Assembly: GCA_021776195.1 (NCBI GenBank)
Contig: JAJFGK010000061.1
Location: 1 to 64,000, forward strand
Direction of reading: 5' to 3'
DNA: 64,000 nucleotides
Source: Kiloniellaceae bacterium
GTDB lineage: Bacteria > Pseudomonadota > Alphaproteobacteria > Kiloniellales > Kiloniellaceae
In this document: piece after piece, positions 63,758-64,000 of the stretch
Position numbering within the stretch: the stretch's first letter is position 1
Layout of the letters: the number at the start of each line of letters is the position of its first letter
The notes under the pieces: model-generated
Databases searched by the model: none
What the model saw: the letters and a program-made list of their open reading frames with translations, nothing else
Told to the model about the DNA's origin: nothing
Program-made: the position numbers and the translations under genes

Positions 63758-64000
63758 GTGAAGACCATCCCCGAAGGATTGACCCGGCGTTTCGACCTTG
63801 CCGTGGACGACGGCGACACGGCTGCCGCGCTGGGCAATCCGGGCGTCGCCGTGGTCTCGACCGTCGCGCTGATCCTAAAGATCGAGGAGGCCTGCTACCA
63901 TCTCGTCCTGCCCTACTATGAGAGCGACGACGCGACGGTCGGCACCCGGGTCGCGGTCGATCACCTGGCCCCGGCCCGGCCCGGCGCGCCGGTCGCCGTC
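63758..64000 (+). CDS. FlK-like hotdog thioesterase, cut by the right edge
   Basis: From a GTG at 63758 (GAGGGAG upstream) 81 codons are open to the window end. The pattern 'VVSTVALILKIEEACYHLVLPYY' followed by 'TVGTRVAVDHLAPARPGAPV' matches the fluoroacetyl-CoA thioesterase FlK group: T in 'VST', E in 'IEEAC' and H in 'VDHLAP' as the catalytic set. Family members hydrolyse small acyl-CoAs. The C-terminal part is outside the window. Confidence 0.72.
   Translation, partial: MKTIPEGLTRRFDLAVDDGDTAAALGNPGVAVVSTVALILKIEEACYHLVLPYYESDDATVGTRVAVDHLAPARPGAPVAV

Overview
The window is a high-GC (roughly two thirds G+C by eye) chromosomal segment, most likely from an alphaproteobacterium of the Rhodospirillales type. 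This is inferred from the gene mix: TRAP and ABC importers for small organic nitrogen compounds, a napEDABC nitrate reductase, an EcfG-like stress promoter and dispersed 'CGTCATCCCGG' intergenic repeats. No rRNA, tRNA, CRISPR array, intact insertion sequence or prophage was recognised. Most genes lie on the minus strand in tight runs.

0-4.8 kb: the end of a bacterial microcompartment (BMC) locus that continues off the left edge. It holds a tandem-domain shell protein, an acylating aldehyde dehydrogenase with a C-terminal encapsulation-peptide-like tail, a class III PLP enzyme and a divergent small-molecule kinase. This is the enzyme logic of the amino-alcohol (1-amino-2-propanol/aminoacetone) microcompartments of Mycobacterium and Rhodococcus: kinase, then phospho-lyase, then CoA-acylating dehydrogenase. 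The divergent promoter holds a striking inverted repeat made of two TTGACAG-N14-TTGACAG direct repeats. 5-9.4 kb: an OYE/4Fe-4S flavoprotein, a DadA-like oxidase and a LysR regulator. 9.7-16.3 kb: a tetR, TRAP dctMQP and fused molybdenum hydroxylase operon with a perfect 30-bp stem-loop. 16.5-18.5 kb: a TagO/VasI-like membrane protein and an AraC-family regulator.

18.5-23.6 kb: an SDR dehydrogenase plus a complete PotABCD-type ABC importer. Its promoter carries the same 21-bp-spaced TTGACA direct repeat as the BMC promoter. I infer one regulon: import, oxidoreduction, phosphorylation, phospho-lyase and acyl-CoA formation for an amino alcohol, perhaps under the adjacent AraC regulator. 23.6-31.9 kb: a minus-strand run with a cysteine hydrolase, a B12-dependent diol dehydratase (large and medium chains fused, small chain separate, no reactivase in the window), two PLP enzymes, a DsbA-like isomerase and a solute-binding protein without a signal peptide.

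32-44 kb: an ECF sigma/anti-sigma pair, a DUF3105 protein behind an EcfG-like promoter, glyoxalase, MDR dehydrogenase, amidase, aminotransferase plus overlapping kinase, a beta-hydroxyacid dehydrogenase, a Rieske oxygenase and an orphan peptide-type binding protein. 44-50 kb: a GST, a truncated GST copy, a hemerythrin protein and napEDABC. 50-59.8 kb: a Dpp/Opp-type importer between M20 and M24 hydrolases, with a divergent glutamine amidotransferase and second M24 protein behind a GGGGCY hexanucleotide repeat. 60-64 kb: an acyl-CoA ligase, a small membrane protein, an FMN alpha-hydroxyacid dehydrogenase and the start of a FlK-like thioesterase cut by the right edge.
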